29,361 nt of DNA, taken from positions 1 to 29,361 of the forward strand of contig JOTC01000002.1 in assembly GCA_000746705.1 (NCBI GenBank), given 5' to 3'. This DNA is from Marine Group I thaumarchaeote SCGC AAA799-O18 (GTDB lineage Archaea; Thermoproteota; Nitrososphaeria; Nitrososphaerales; Nitrosopumilaceae). A program made the position numbers and the translations under genes. The notes beneath the pieces are model-generated. The model was not told the origin of the DNA. It worked only from the letters and a program-made list of their open reading frames with translations, and did no database searches. Shown in pieces: positions 22,819 to 29,361 of the stretch (its first letter is position 1; each line of letters opens with the position of its first letter).

Positions 22819-23316
22819 ATGTTTATGATGCTAAAATTAACCATGAAGGATATACTTAAACAGAAAACTTTTGCGTTTATTGCTATAGCTTCTGGAGCTA
22901 TATTGGGACTTGTTTACTATTTTCTTACCTTATCAAGTGCTGTAAACCACAACTTAGTTTCTCTTGTTGTTAGCCCTGAGTATCTAGCAGCCTCTATTGG
23001 ACTAACATTTATGGTAGCAATTCTAGGTGGGATCAATATTGCACTAGTTGTATACAACATAAAGACACAAAGAATGAATTTACAAAAGGGTGGAACATCA
23101 GCAATATTTGGTGGTGCACTTGCTGCGTTTACACCTGGATGCCCGGCGTGTACAACATCACTTACTGCAGTCTTAGGAATTGTGGGTGGACTGGCAATTT
23201 TCCCACTTCAAGGCTTGGAGCTTAAGTTTGTGTCTATAGCTGCATTATCATTTTCAATCTGGTGGGCAATGCGAAACATAAACAAAGCCAGTTGTTGCAC
23301 GATGGAAAATAACTAA
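22819..23316 (+). CDS. Hypothetical membrane protein with CPxCT motif
   Basis: The 165-residue protein has about four membrane segments (roughly residues 18-38, 55-77, 95-125 and 130-150). A TPGCPACTTSL motif lies in the third, and a CC pair sits near the C terminus (KASCCTMENN). The two cysteines two residues apart at a membrane face could bind a metal ion or form a redox pair. I know similar uncharacterised thaumarchaeal proteins but no assigned function. The start may be M1, M3 or M4. It converges on the ZIP transporter gene with a 9-bp gap; sharing a region with metal genes hints at a metal or redox role but does not prove it. Confidence 0.65.
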   Translation: MFMMLKLTMKDILKQKTFAFIAIASGAILGLVYYFLTLSSAVNHNLVSLVVSPEYLAASIGLTFMVAILGGINIALVVYNIKTQRMNLQKGGTSAIFGGALAAFTPGCPACTTSLTAVLGIVGGLAIFPLQGLELKFVSIAALSFSIWWAMRNINKASCCTMENN

Positions 23317-23325
23317 AATTAGATT

Positions 23326-24498
23326 TCAGATTAGAATACTTGTAATATACATGATTATCATTCCTACAGCAATACCAGCCAATACTGAACTGTTTGAAAG
23401 TTTGCCCTCTTCATTCTGTATCCATCTCATTATTGAAACAATTACCTGAAATATCGCTCCAGTTCCTATTGCTAAAAATATAACAGCTGCCAAAGGCGAA
23501 TAAACAAATCCACCAACCCATGCACCAAAAATTGCAGGAACACCAGCAATCATTCCCATCGCTGCAAGTCTTCCAATCATCAGCTTTGTGCGAGCCATGG
23601 GCGCTGCGATGGCAAATCCTTCTGTGGTGTTATGTAGTGCAAATCCAACAATCAAGAAAGCGCCTAGTGCAGCTTCGCCCAGTACAATTGCAGCGCCAAT
23701 AGCTAAACCCTCCCCAAAGTTATGCAAGCCTATTCCAATAGCGATCATCAATGCAATTGCCACAGGACCAGCAAGTTTTGACGCGCCTGCACGTTTCTTG
23801 AGTTTTTCACCTACGTAATTAAGACCAAGAAATGATACCACAGCAACCGTGGCAACTAACAGGATGCCATTGAAAATATCTGACAGATTATTGGCAGAGA
23901 TTTCAATTGCTTCCTCAGCAGTGCTAACTCCTAGGAAAAGTAAAAGACCTACAGTAAGTGCCAAGAAGAATTTGTACTTACTACGGCTAAGTTTCGAAAT
24001 AAATGGAAACCAAAGAAGGCCTATCAATACAGGAAGAATCCCAACATATGTTCCTATTAGAGCAAAATATGATATCATTTCAGCAGTAGGCTGAATCGAT
24101 GGTGCAGCTACATCAACTTGCTTTTCAAATCTTGTTCCATCACCTACAGTAAGTCCTACAGCATATGGCTCTCCCTCGTTCCATTCAAATGGTATTCGAA
24201 CAACTGCTGACTCGAATCGTTCAAGATGCTTGTCTGGTTCTATAGCAGCAGGATATATTCTATCATTAATGTCCGCCATAACAATGTCAACAGCAATAGG
24301 TCCAGTATTTCGTACAGTTGCAATTATTTCCGAGTCAACGAATTCAACTTTCTCAATAGATATTTCCGGTAATACAACGCCAAATTCAATAAGTTCAGAG
24401 CCCGGACCAAAAACATATCCAATCATTACAGCTAACAAGAGAAAAGGAATGATCACACTAACTGCTGTTTTTGTTCTAGATGATCTCTTAACTTCCAT
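23326..24498 (-). CDS. ZIP-family metal transporter with N-terminal extracytoplasmic domain
   Basis: About 390 residues. The C-terminal two thirds is a ZIP transporter with the TM4 motif GLHNFGEGLAIGAA and the TM5 motif ALHNTTEGFAIAAP, whose His and Glu residues form the binuclear metal site for Zn, Fe or Mn. It is preceded by one N-terminal span and about 110 residues of beta-rich, CARDB-like sequence (VEFVDSEIIATVRNTGPIAVD) outside the membrane, an unusual addition. I chose the ATG at 24498 because GGAAGGA lies 7 nt before it; an upstream ATG at 24540 would overlap the oxidase gene by 53 nt. The preferred start overlaps it by 11 nt, so the two proteins are translationally coupled. Confidence 0.85.
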   Translation of the reverse strand: MEVKRSSRTKTAVSVIIPFLLLAVMIGYVFGPGSELIEFGVVLPEISIEKVEFVDSEIIATVRNTGPIAVDIVMADINDRIYPAAIEPDKHLERFESAVVRIPFEWNEGEPYAVGLTVGDGTRFEKQVDVAAPSIQPTAEMISYFALIGTYVGILPVLIGLLWFPFISKLSRSKYKFFLALTVGLLLFLGVSTAEEAIEISANNLSDIFNGILLVATVAVVSFLGLNYVGEKLKKRAGASKLAGPVAIALMIAIGIGLHNFGEGLAIGAAIVLGEAALGAFLIVGFALHNTTEGFAIAAPMARTKLMIGRLAAMGMIAGVPAIFGAWVGGFVYSPLAAVIFLAIGTGAIFQVIVSIMRWIQNEEGKLSNSSVLAGIAVGMIIMYITSILI

Positions 24499-25567
24499 AA
24501 GCATATCCTTCCATGCTTGGTTGGGAACTATCTTTTGCATAGAAAATACCTGACCATCCCTTCTCAGAAAATTCGGTCAAGTGTGCATGAAACATGTATC
24601 TTCCCGTATATTCATATTCAAACTCTAGAATTCCCCTTTCACTTTGTGAAAATGTAGTCATGTCAGTAAACTCTGATGGAACAATATCAGTGCCAGTTGG
24701 ATAGTATTTGTACAATGTTCCGTGTAAATGGAAATTGTTGATAGGATCTAATCCTACCATGTTTACAACATAAACTCGGATTAGTTCATTCGTGCTAACC
24801 TGGATGGGGTGGTGCTGATAGTAAAATGGAATAGTGTTTGCAGCATATAGATTATTTTCACCATCAAAGTCAGTATCAAATCCGTTTAGCATCATAACCA
24901 TTTCATCAGCTTGTTGTCTTCCGTCCTTTGGATCTACGATAAAGATACCATAAAGTCCATGACCAATGTGCTCTTCAACTGGCATTACATGACAATGATA
25001 TGGATGGACACCAACAGGACCTGCTATGAATTCGTAAGTAAACTGACCGCCATTAGAGCCAACTATCTCAAATATACCATCCATCTCAGCTGGATGATTT
25101 CCATGAAAGTGGATTGTGTGCTCCTTGCTACCGTTGTTAGTAAAATGAATCCTTACCAGGTCACCCTCTGTAGCACGAATTGTTGGTCCAGGAACCTGCC
25201 CATTAAATGTCCAGACATTATAAAATATGCCAGGCGCGATTTCCATTATTTTATCATCCTCAGCTATAATAGTAAACTCACGAAGTATTGTACCATCTTC
25301 TAACTGTGAAACTTTGCCATAGTCAAATTCTCGCAAATATTTTTCCGGATCAAATTCAACTTCCTGAATTGTATAAACAGGATCTAATACATCACCAGTG
25401 GTTTGTACTACCGCACCAGTATGTGTTACAAAAATTTCTGGCTGTTCTTGGGCAGTAATATCCAAACCAGGAAAAGCAAGATATCCTATAAAACCCAATG
25501 AAACTACGGCTATAACTACAGCCATTTTTTGGCCAGTTGAGAACACGTATGCTTCACTATTTGGCAA
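24488..25567 (-). CDS. Two-domain multicopper oxidase (blue copper in domain 1)
   Basis: The 359-residue protein starts at TTG with an N-terminal membrane anchor (about residues 15-33). Domain 1 has HFHG (153-156) and HPYHCHVMPVEEHIGHG (188-204); C192 and H200 fit a type 1 copper site. Domain 2 has HLHG (280-283) and MFHAHL (325-330) without the cysteine, so it has no blue copper. The four HxH motifs supply the eight histidines of the trinuclear centre. A type 1 site only in domain 1 is the 'type C' two-domain oxidase, like the blue copper oxidase of Nitrosomonas europaea. Such enzymes oxidise metal ions or small nitrogen or phenolic compounds. Co-expression with ZIP favours metal oxidation and uptake. 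Confidence 0.85.
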   Translation of the reverse strand: MPNSEAYVFSTGQKMAVVIAVVSLGFIGYLAFPGLDITAQEQPEIFVTHTGAVVQTTGDVLDPVYTIQEVEFDPEKYLREFDYGKVSQLEDGTILREFTIIAEDDKIMEIAPGIFYNVWTFNGQVPGPTIRATEGDLVRIHFTNNGSKEHTIHFHGNHPAEMDGIFEIVGSNGGQFTYEFIAGPVGVHPYHCHVMPVEEHIGHGLYGIFIVDPKDGRQQADEMVMMLNGFDTDFDGENNLYAANTIPFYYQHHPIQVSTNELIRVYVVNMVGLDPINNFHLHGTLYKYYPTGTDIVPSEFTDMTTFSQSERGILEFEYEYTGRYMFHAHLTEFSEKGWSGIFYAKDSSQPSMEGYAYGS

Positions 25568-25577
25568 TATTTAAAAT

Positions 25578-25591
25578 TTAGCCAAGGCTAA
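25578..25591. promoter_or_regulatory. Perfect palindrome, candidate DtxR-family operator
   Basis: TTAGCCAAGGCTAA has 6-bp arms and a 2-bp centre, and lies 11-24 nt upstream of the multicopper oxidase start, in the expected transcription-start region. The arms resemble DtxR/MntR operator half-sites (TTAGG/TTTGCC types). Binding by the DtxR-family protein of 17551-18009 is an inference. Confidence 0.5.
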
Positions 25592-25671
25592 GTTTTTTAG
25601 TCGATCATAATTTTTTTAGAGAAGCATAATTTTTCTCATTATCAGCAATTTACAGAAATCTGGTAAAATCG

Positions 25672-25701
25672 TTTTTAAAAAGTAATTAAGATCAGATCTT
25701 A
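25672..25701 (+). promoter_or_regulatory. TATA box and start-site palindrome of the repeat surface-protein gene
   Basis: TTTTTAAAAAG (25672-25682) lies about 25 nt before the ATG at 25701, predicting a leaderless mRNA. Between them TAAGATCAGATCTTA (25687-25701) is a perfect 15-nt palindrome with a single central A, ending on the first base of the start codon. It could be a repressor site covering the transcription start. Confidence 0.4.
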
Positions 25702-27194
25702 TGGAAATGAATTCGACAAAAATATGCCTGTTTTTGACCTGTTTGATGGTAATTCCTATTTCTCAAGCCTATGGACATGGTTTTGGCATTGATACTACAG
25801 CACCTTTGAATTATGAAGATAGAAAAATTGTCATCTCAGTTGAGATGTTCCCCATGTATTTTGATGATACACGGGATACAAAGATCCGTGTTCATGCTTA
25901 TGACAAGATGACGGAAGAAGGCATTTCAAATGCTACGATTCTTCTTAGCATTTACAAAAATAATGAGAAAATTTTCCAAGATTCCATGATTTCCACAAAT
26001 GGAGAATTAATTATTGATGTAGAGAAATATGACTATTTGACTCCGTACTTCAAATCTGGTGGATTATACCATTACAAGATGGACATAATATCACTTGATG
26101 GGTCTGACGACGCTGCAGACTATCTTTCTGGATATACTGCAGACGTGAGCGTGGCTGATACGACCTATCACAAATTTAAAAATACAAAAAACATTGATAC
26201 GGAATTTAGACACAAATCCTACTATGATGTAATTTCAAATTTTGTCTACGAGCCATCTCAGAAAACCATAACATTTGAGATGCCATTTGACTGGGAGGGG
26301 AAAAACATCTCACATATTCAAGTTGTTCACGAAGAAGTGTTTTTCTCAAAGGATCTTACTGAGCTCATATCATCCAACTATGATGCCAAGATAAACGGAA
26401 TAGATGTTTTTAAATCGAATATACAAATCGATGACTATTCCGATGAGGATGGTAGAATCGTTCATTTTATTTTATTACAAGACCATGTCAAGTTTTTCAA
26501 GAATACCATAAAAAAGGAACTTTCTAAGCAAGCAATGGAACCACTGCCTGATAAAATGTACTTTGAGTTAATCCCAAACAACGAAATAACTTTTCCAATA
26601 TCTGTTCTAACTATAAATGGTGACTACCAAGTTGATTTATCCTGGGATCCGAAGGAAATTCTGCCTGATTCGGAAACCAGATTTATCTATACAATTAGGG
26701 ATGGCGTTAGCCTTGATCTGCTATATAATTCTAATTTTGATTTTATAGTATCCAAGGATAACAAGCAAATCCACAAAAGTTCCGAGTCTGCAAGAATTGG
26801 CGGTGGGTTTGTAGATTTTGTATTTCCTGCGGATGGCACATATACTATAACGTTTGATAAAATTAGAGGGACTAAGATTTTTACCTCATACACTGTTATT
26901 GTAGATTCATCGCAGGTTAGCAAGTTATCCATACCTGATTGGATCAAAAACAATGCAGGATGGTGGGCTGATGGACAGATTGACGATGGTTCGTTTGTAT
27001 CAGGACTTCAGTGGCTTATCTCAAACGGTATAATGAGCATACCACCAACAGAGCAGGGAGCAGGTTCTGACGATGCAATTCCCAGCTGGATCAAAAACAA
27101 TGCAGGATGGTGGGCTGATGGACAGATTGACGATGGTTCGTTTGTATCAGGACTTCAGTGGCTTATCTCAAACGGTATAATGAAAGTTGGTTAA
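25701..27194 (+). CDS. Secreted protein with duplicated W-rich C-terminal repeats
   Basis: The 497-residue protein has a signal peptide (hydrophobic core about residues 8-22, cleavage likely near SQAYG). A body of beta-rich Ig-like domains follows (residues 30 to about 405). Two 35-residue repeats beginning IPDWIKNNAGWWADGQIDDG or IPSWIKNNAGWWADGQIDDG lie at about 411-445 and 460-494. I know this repeat from the C termini of many secreted thaumarchaeal proteins, where it probably mediates surface attachment or assembly. No catalytic motif is seen. It diverges from the multicopper oxidase across 133 bp holding separate promoter elements. A structural or adhesive role at the cell surface is the best guess. 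Confidence 0.75.
   Translation: MEMNSTKICLFLTCLMVIPISQAYGHGFGIDTTAPLNYEDRKIVISVEMFPMYFDDTRDTKIRVHAYDKMTEEGISNATILLSIYKNNEKIFQDSMISTNGELIIDVEKYDYLTPYFKSGGLYHYKMDIISLDGSDDAADYLSGYTADVSVADTTYHKFKNTKNIDTEFRHKSYYDVISNFVYEPSQKTITFEMPFDWEGKNISHIQVVHEEVFFSKDLTELISSNYDAKINGIDVFKSNIQIDDYSDEDGRIVHFILLQDHVKFFKNTIKKELSKQAMEPLPDKMYFELIPNNEITFPISVLTINGDYQVDLSWDPKEILPDSETRFIYTIRDGVSLDLLYNSNFDFIVSKDNKQIHKSSESARIGGGFVDFVFPADGTYTITFDKIRGTKIFTSYTVIVDSSQVSKLSIPDWIKNNAGWWADGQIDDGSFVSGLQWLISNGIMSIPPTEQGAGSDDAIPSWIKNNAGWWADGQIDDGSFVSGLQWLISNGIMKVG
26940..27036 (+). repeat. 97-bp direct repeat, copy 1
   Basis: This stretch, from TGGATCAAAAAC to GGTATAATGA, recurs identically at 27087-27183, an offset of 147 bp (49 codons), in frame inside the secreted protein gene. 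It encodes most of the first WIKNNAGWW repeat. Confidence 0.95.
27087..27183 (+). repeat. 97-bp direct repeat, copy 2
   Basis: Identical to 26940-27036 over all 97 bases as read by eye, ending 8 bases before the stop codon. The lack of even synonymous differences points to a recent duplication or ongoing gene conversion. Confidence 0.95.
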
Positions 27195-27207
27195 AGGAAA
27201 AAATTCA

Positions 27208-28137
27208 TCAGAAACCTTTTTCGTTTAGAATCAAGCCCAATAATGCGGCTCGGGTATACTTTCCATATTCAGCTTGCTCAAAATACCTAGCCTGCTTTGT
27301 ACTATCTACATCAACAGAAATTTCATCAACACGCGGTAGTGGATGCATTATGATAGCGTCGTCCTTCATCTTCTTTACCATGGCAGAGTCAATGACATAA
27401 CTGCCCTTGACTTTAACATACTCTTCCTCATCAGGAAATCTTTCCTTTTGAATCCTAGTAACATAGAGCACATCTAAATCACTAATGTATTCATCCAAGT
27501 TGGTGGATTCTGTATATGATATTTGCTTTTTAATATCATAAATAGTGTCAGAGCGAACTCGAAGGGATTCAGGTGAGATGAGGTGCACATCTACGTCATA
27601 ATTACGCAGAGCATACAAGAACGAGTAAACAGTTCTTCCATATTTTAGATCTCCTGTTATTCCTATTTTAAGACCGTCAATCTTTTTCTTTTCTTTTCTA
27701 ATTGTAAATAAATCCAGAATTGTCTGTGTAGGATGTTCCTCTGTTCCACTCCCCGCGTTTATGACAGGTTTGTCAGCAACTTCCGCTGCAAATCTACTAG
27801 AACCATCTAACGAATGCCTTAAAACCAACACATCGACATAGGCGGAAAGTACTTTTACAGTGTCAGCAAGAGTTTCTCCTTTTTTAACTGATGAAGTTAC
27901 TACATCACTTATTCCAAGTGATGTTCCGCCAATCAGTGCCATGGCGGCTTCAAAACTCAGGCGAGTTCTGGTACTTGCCTCAAAAAACATGTATCCAAGT
28001 ACCATACCTCTAGCAATCTCAGATCTTTGGCTTCTACTCATACCCATGATTTTGTCTACGCTGTCGAAAACTGATTCAAATTCACGTTTTTCAAAATCCT
28101 TCACAGAAATGATGTTTTTTCCAAAAAACTCATTCAT
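27208..28137 (-). CDS. pyrB: Aspartate carbamoyltransferase catalytic subunit
   Basis: The 309-residue protein has all ATCase signatures: ASTRTRLSFEAAM (carbamoyl-phosphate binding), the 80s-loop region SSVKKGETLADT, VLRHSLDGSSR, GSGTEEHPTQTILDLFTI and MHPLPRVDEIS. It condenses carbamoyl phosphate with aspartate, the committed step of pyrimidine synthesis. It diverges from pyrI across 39 bp, a common archaeal variation on the pyrBI operon. It is a second user of carbamoyl phosphate in this window besides the carbamate kinase of 12718-13704. Confidence 0.95.
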   Translation of the reverse strand: MNEFFGKNIISVKDFEKREFESVFDSVDKIMGMSRSQRSEIARGMVLGYMFFEASTRTRLSFEAAMALIGGTSLGISDVVTSSVKKGETLADTVKVLSAYVDVLVLRHSLDGSSRFAAEVADKPVINAGSGTEEHPTQTILDLFTIRKEKKKIDGLKIGITGDLKYGRTVYSFLYALRNYDVDVHLISPESLRVRSDTIYDIKKQISYTESTNLDEYISDLDVLYVTRIQKERFPDEEEYVKVKGSYVIDSAMVKKMKDDAIIMHPLPRVDEISVDVDSTKQARYFEQAEYGKYTRAALLGLILNEKGF

Positions 28138-28176
28138 CTATTGAATAATATGTAAGGTCTAATACAAACTATTCTA

Positions 28177-28632
28177 ATGGAGGAGGAGACTGGCCTCATA
28201 GTCACACGCATAAAGAATGGCACAGTCATTGATCATATTGATGGTGGGAAAGGCCTTCATGTTCTGGAAGCCTTAGAAATTAATGGAAAAGAAGGTGATG
28301 TTATAACAATAGCTCTGAATGTACCAAGTGGAAAATTAAAAAAGAAGGATATTATCAAACTTGAAAACAAATTCTTAGAGGAAGATGACACAAACAAGCT
28401 TGCTGTCATAGCACCATCATCCACTATAAACATCATAAAAAATTCTCAACTTGCTGAGAAAAGACTTGTTTCGTTACCAGATCAAATAACCCGAATATTT
28501 AGGTGCTCTAATCCGGCTTGTATTACAAACAGCAAGGAACATCTTGAATCAGTTATTGATGTAGTTGATAAAGACAACCTCGTGTTAAAATGTAGGTACT
28601 GTAGTCGCTTCTTGGATATAAGCCAGCTTTAG
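28177..28632 (+). CDS. pyrI: Aspartate carbamoyltransferase regulatory subunit
   Basis: The 151-residue protein is a normal-length PyrI. The N-terminal allosteric domain begins VTRIKNGTVIDHIDGGKGLHV, which carries nucleotide-effector residues. The C-terminal zinc domain has cysteines in FRCSNPACITNS and KCRYCSRFL (C-x4-C ... C-x2-C), the four zinc ligands that hold regulatory and catalytic chains together. It gives feedback control of PyrB by nucleotides. It is divergent from pyrB, so the two are probably co-regulated from the 39-bp gap rather than co-transcribed. Confidence 0.95.
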   Translation: MEEETGLIVTRIKNGTVIDHIDGGKGLHVLEALEINGKEGDVITIALNVPSGKLKKKDIIKLENKFLEEDDTNKLAVIAPSSTINIIKNSQLAEKRLVSLPDQITRIFRCSNPACITNSKEHLESVIDVVDKDNLVLKCRYCSRFLDISQL

Positions 28633-28673
28633 ATATTCCTAACTTGGTTTCTAATTATAATCAGACAGTTAGA

Positions 28674-28739
28674 TGCATTTGCCTTTTCATGCAAGAATGC
28701 AGAATCCACACATAAGGGGAGCATCGTGAGGATCCTGCA
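28674..28739 (+). other. Structured intergenic segment (alternative stem-loops) after pyrI
   Basis: In the 201-bp gap 28633-28833 no gene is seen, but two competing hairpins can be drawn. TGCATTTGC (28674-28682) pairs with GCAAGAATGCA (28691-28701). TGCAG.ATCC.CAC (from 28698) pairs with GTGAGGAT.CTGCA (to 28739) over about 12 of 14 positions around a 14-nt loop. Both lie 3' of pyrI. They may be a structured 3' end, a terminator or a small RNA; neither C/D boxes nor a T-loop was found. Confidence 0.35.
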
Positions 28740-28833
28740 ATCTGCGTATTTGTGTTGCGAGATTAATTGATTACCAAAATAGTAAATTTTCTGCCACTAT
28801 TTTGTGAAAAATTGAGCAAGTTTTGAAATTTCT

Positions 28834-29361
28834 CTATTTAACCTTTAGTTTCGGTTTGTCTTGTTTTTTCACTTCTTGTTGTTCTGAATGATATAGTCCT
28901 TCCGTAAATCTTCGTAAGGATCCAAATGGTTTGAATGCTTTACCGTTACCACGGTAAAACTTGGAGAAGTACTCAACGTAAACCAACCTCGCACCTTGTA
29001 TTCCAGGTTCAAAGACTCCAATGATTATGTTGAACAAATGTCCTATGAATAATATCATTGTACCAAGAATAACTAATGGAATTCCTATGTTAATCGATTT
29101 TAAGAAAACGTAGTCTATTGTATGAGCAAGTATAACAGATGCTAGTAAAATTCCAATCAGTCTTGTATAGGAAAGAATGTGACTAATGATCGTTGCTACT
29201 TCCATTAATGCCATAACTTTCATAGGTCCTTTACTCTTATCACAAGCAACCATTAATGCGATACCTCCAAAAATTAATCCGTAGTACATGTATGCTATTG
29301 GATTAACTTCAACCAGTCTATCCCATGTTGGGTTAATAGCAGCGCCACTTATGAGAGCAAG
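28834..29361 (-). CDS. atpI: A/V-type ATP synthase subunit I, C-terminal part
   Basis: The frame is open to the right edge, so only the last 175 residues are present; the gene begins outside the window. Visible are membrane spans starting near [16 protein letters not shown], the conserved [16 protein letters not shown] segment whose Arg faces the rotor and is needed for proton or sodium movement, HTIDYVFLK, and the [21 protein letters not shown] stretch typical of subunit I/a. It forms the stator half-channel of the A1A0 ATP synthase. A Lys-rich tail ([11 protein letters not shown]) ends the protein. Confidence 0.9.
   Translation of the reverse strand, partial: LALISGAAINPTWDRLVEVNPIAYMYYGLIFGGIALMVACDKSKGPMKVMALMEVATIISHILSYTRLIGILLASVILAHTIDYVFLKSINIGIPLVILGTMILFIGHLFNIIIGVFEPGIQGARLVYVEYFSKFYRGNGKAFKPFGSLRRFTEGLYHSEQQEVKKQDKPKLKVK

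Noticed and set aside
24499..24540. Upstream ATG for the ZIP transporter at 24540
   Set aside because: It would overlap the oxidase gene by 53 nt, while the ATG at 24498 has GGAAGGA at ideal spacing and directly precedes the membrane anchor.
28633..28833. tRNA gene in the gap after pyrI
   Set aside because: No T-loop GTTCRANNC, no acceptor-stem pairing and no cloverleaf could be drawn.
1..29361. CRISPR array, insertion sequence or prophage
   Set aside because: No regularly spaced repeats, transposase, integrase or terminal inverted repeats were found; the only long repeat is the 97-bp coding duplication.

Overview
The window reads as a stretch of a low-GC archaeal chromosome, most likely a thaumarchaeon (Nitrososphaerota, ammonia-oxidising archaea of the Nitrosopumilus type). 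The evidence is an archaeal Pelota, an archaeal-type SRP (7S) RNA, an A/V-type ATP synthase subunit I, a tetraether-synthase-like radical SAM protein, an archaeal PyrB/PyrI pair, AT-rich TATA boxes about 25 nt before start codons (leaderless genes), and a surface protein ending in the W-rich 'WIKNNAGWWADGQID' repeat that I recognise from marine thaumarchaea. No amo genes lie in the window, so ammonia oxidation is inferred from lineage only.

Layout. Positions 1-3520 hold the edge of a surface-glycan or nucleotide-sugar type cluster: the tail of an acyl-CoA synthetase, an inositol-phosphatase-family enzyme, a PdxA-family dehydrogenase, a NeuD-like acyltransferase and a polysaccharide-deacetylase-like protein. 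Positions 3524-14960 hold the most interesting block. It contains a biuret-hydrolase-like cysteine hydrolase, the three subunits of an oxamate-carbamoyltransferase-type enzyme (AllG/DUF1116, AllF/FdrA with a detached 52-residue tail protein, AllH/DUF2877), a carbamate kinase, a stand-alone protein resembling the C-terminal domain of allophanate hydrolase, and a complete BMP-family ABC importer (binding protein, ATPase, two permeases). Together they look like an import and catabolic pathway for a small ureide or N-carbamoyl compound that yields carbamoyl phosphate, and from it ATP, CO2 and ammonia. For an ammonia oxidiser this would be a route to both nitrogen and energy substrate; the actual substrate cannot be read from sequence.

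Positions 15006-18231 carry the tetraether synthase homologue and a small regulatory operon (TrmB family, DtxR family, 54-residue zinc-ribbon protein). A probable C/D box sRNA lies on the minus strand at 18258-18332. Positions 18398-22751 are housekeeping: a lineage-specific hypothetical, Pelota, CutA, a site-2 protease, a tRNA thiolation PP-loop enzyme and SRP RNA. Positions 22819-27194 hold a CPxC membrane protein, a ZIP metal transporter translationally coupled to a two-domain multicopper oxidase with a DtxR-like palindrome just upstream, and a secreted repeat protein with a perfect 97-bp internal duplication. Positions 27208-29361 hold PyrB, PyrI, a structured 200-bp gap and the 3' part of ATP synthase subunit I.

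The main gene-free gaps over about 150 bp are 18232-18397 (C/D sRNA plus a promoter), 22397-22818 (SRP RNA) and 28633-28833 (predicted stem-loops). No tRNA, rRNA, CRISPR array or insertion sequence was recognised.
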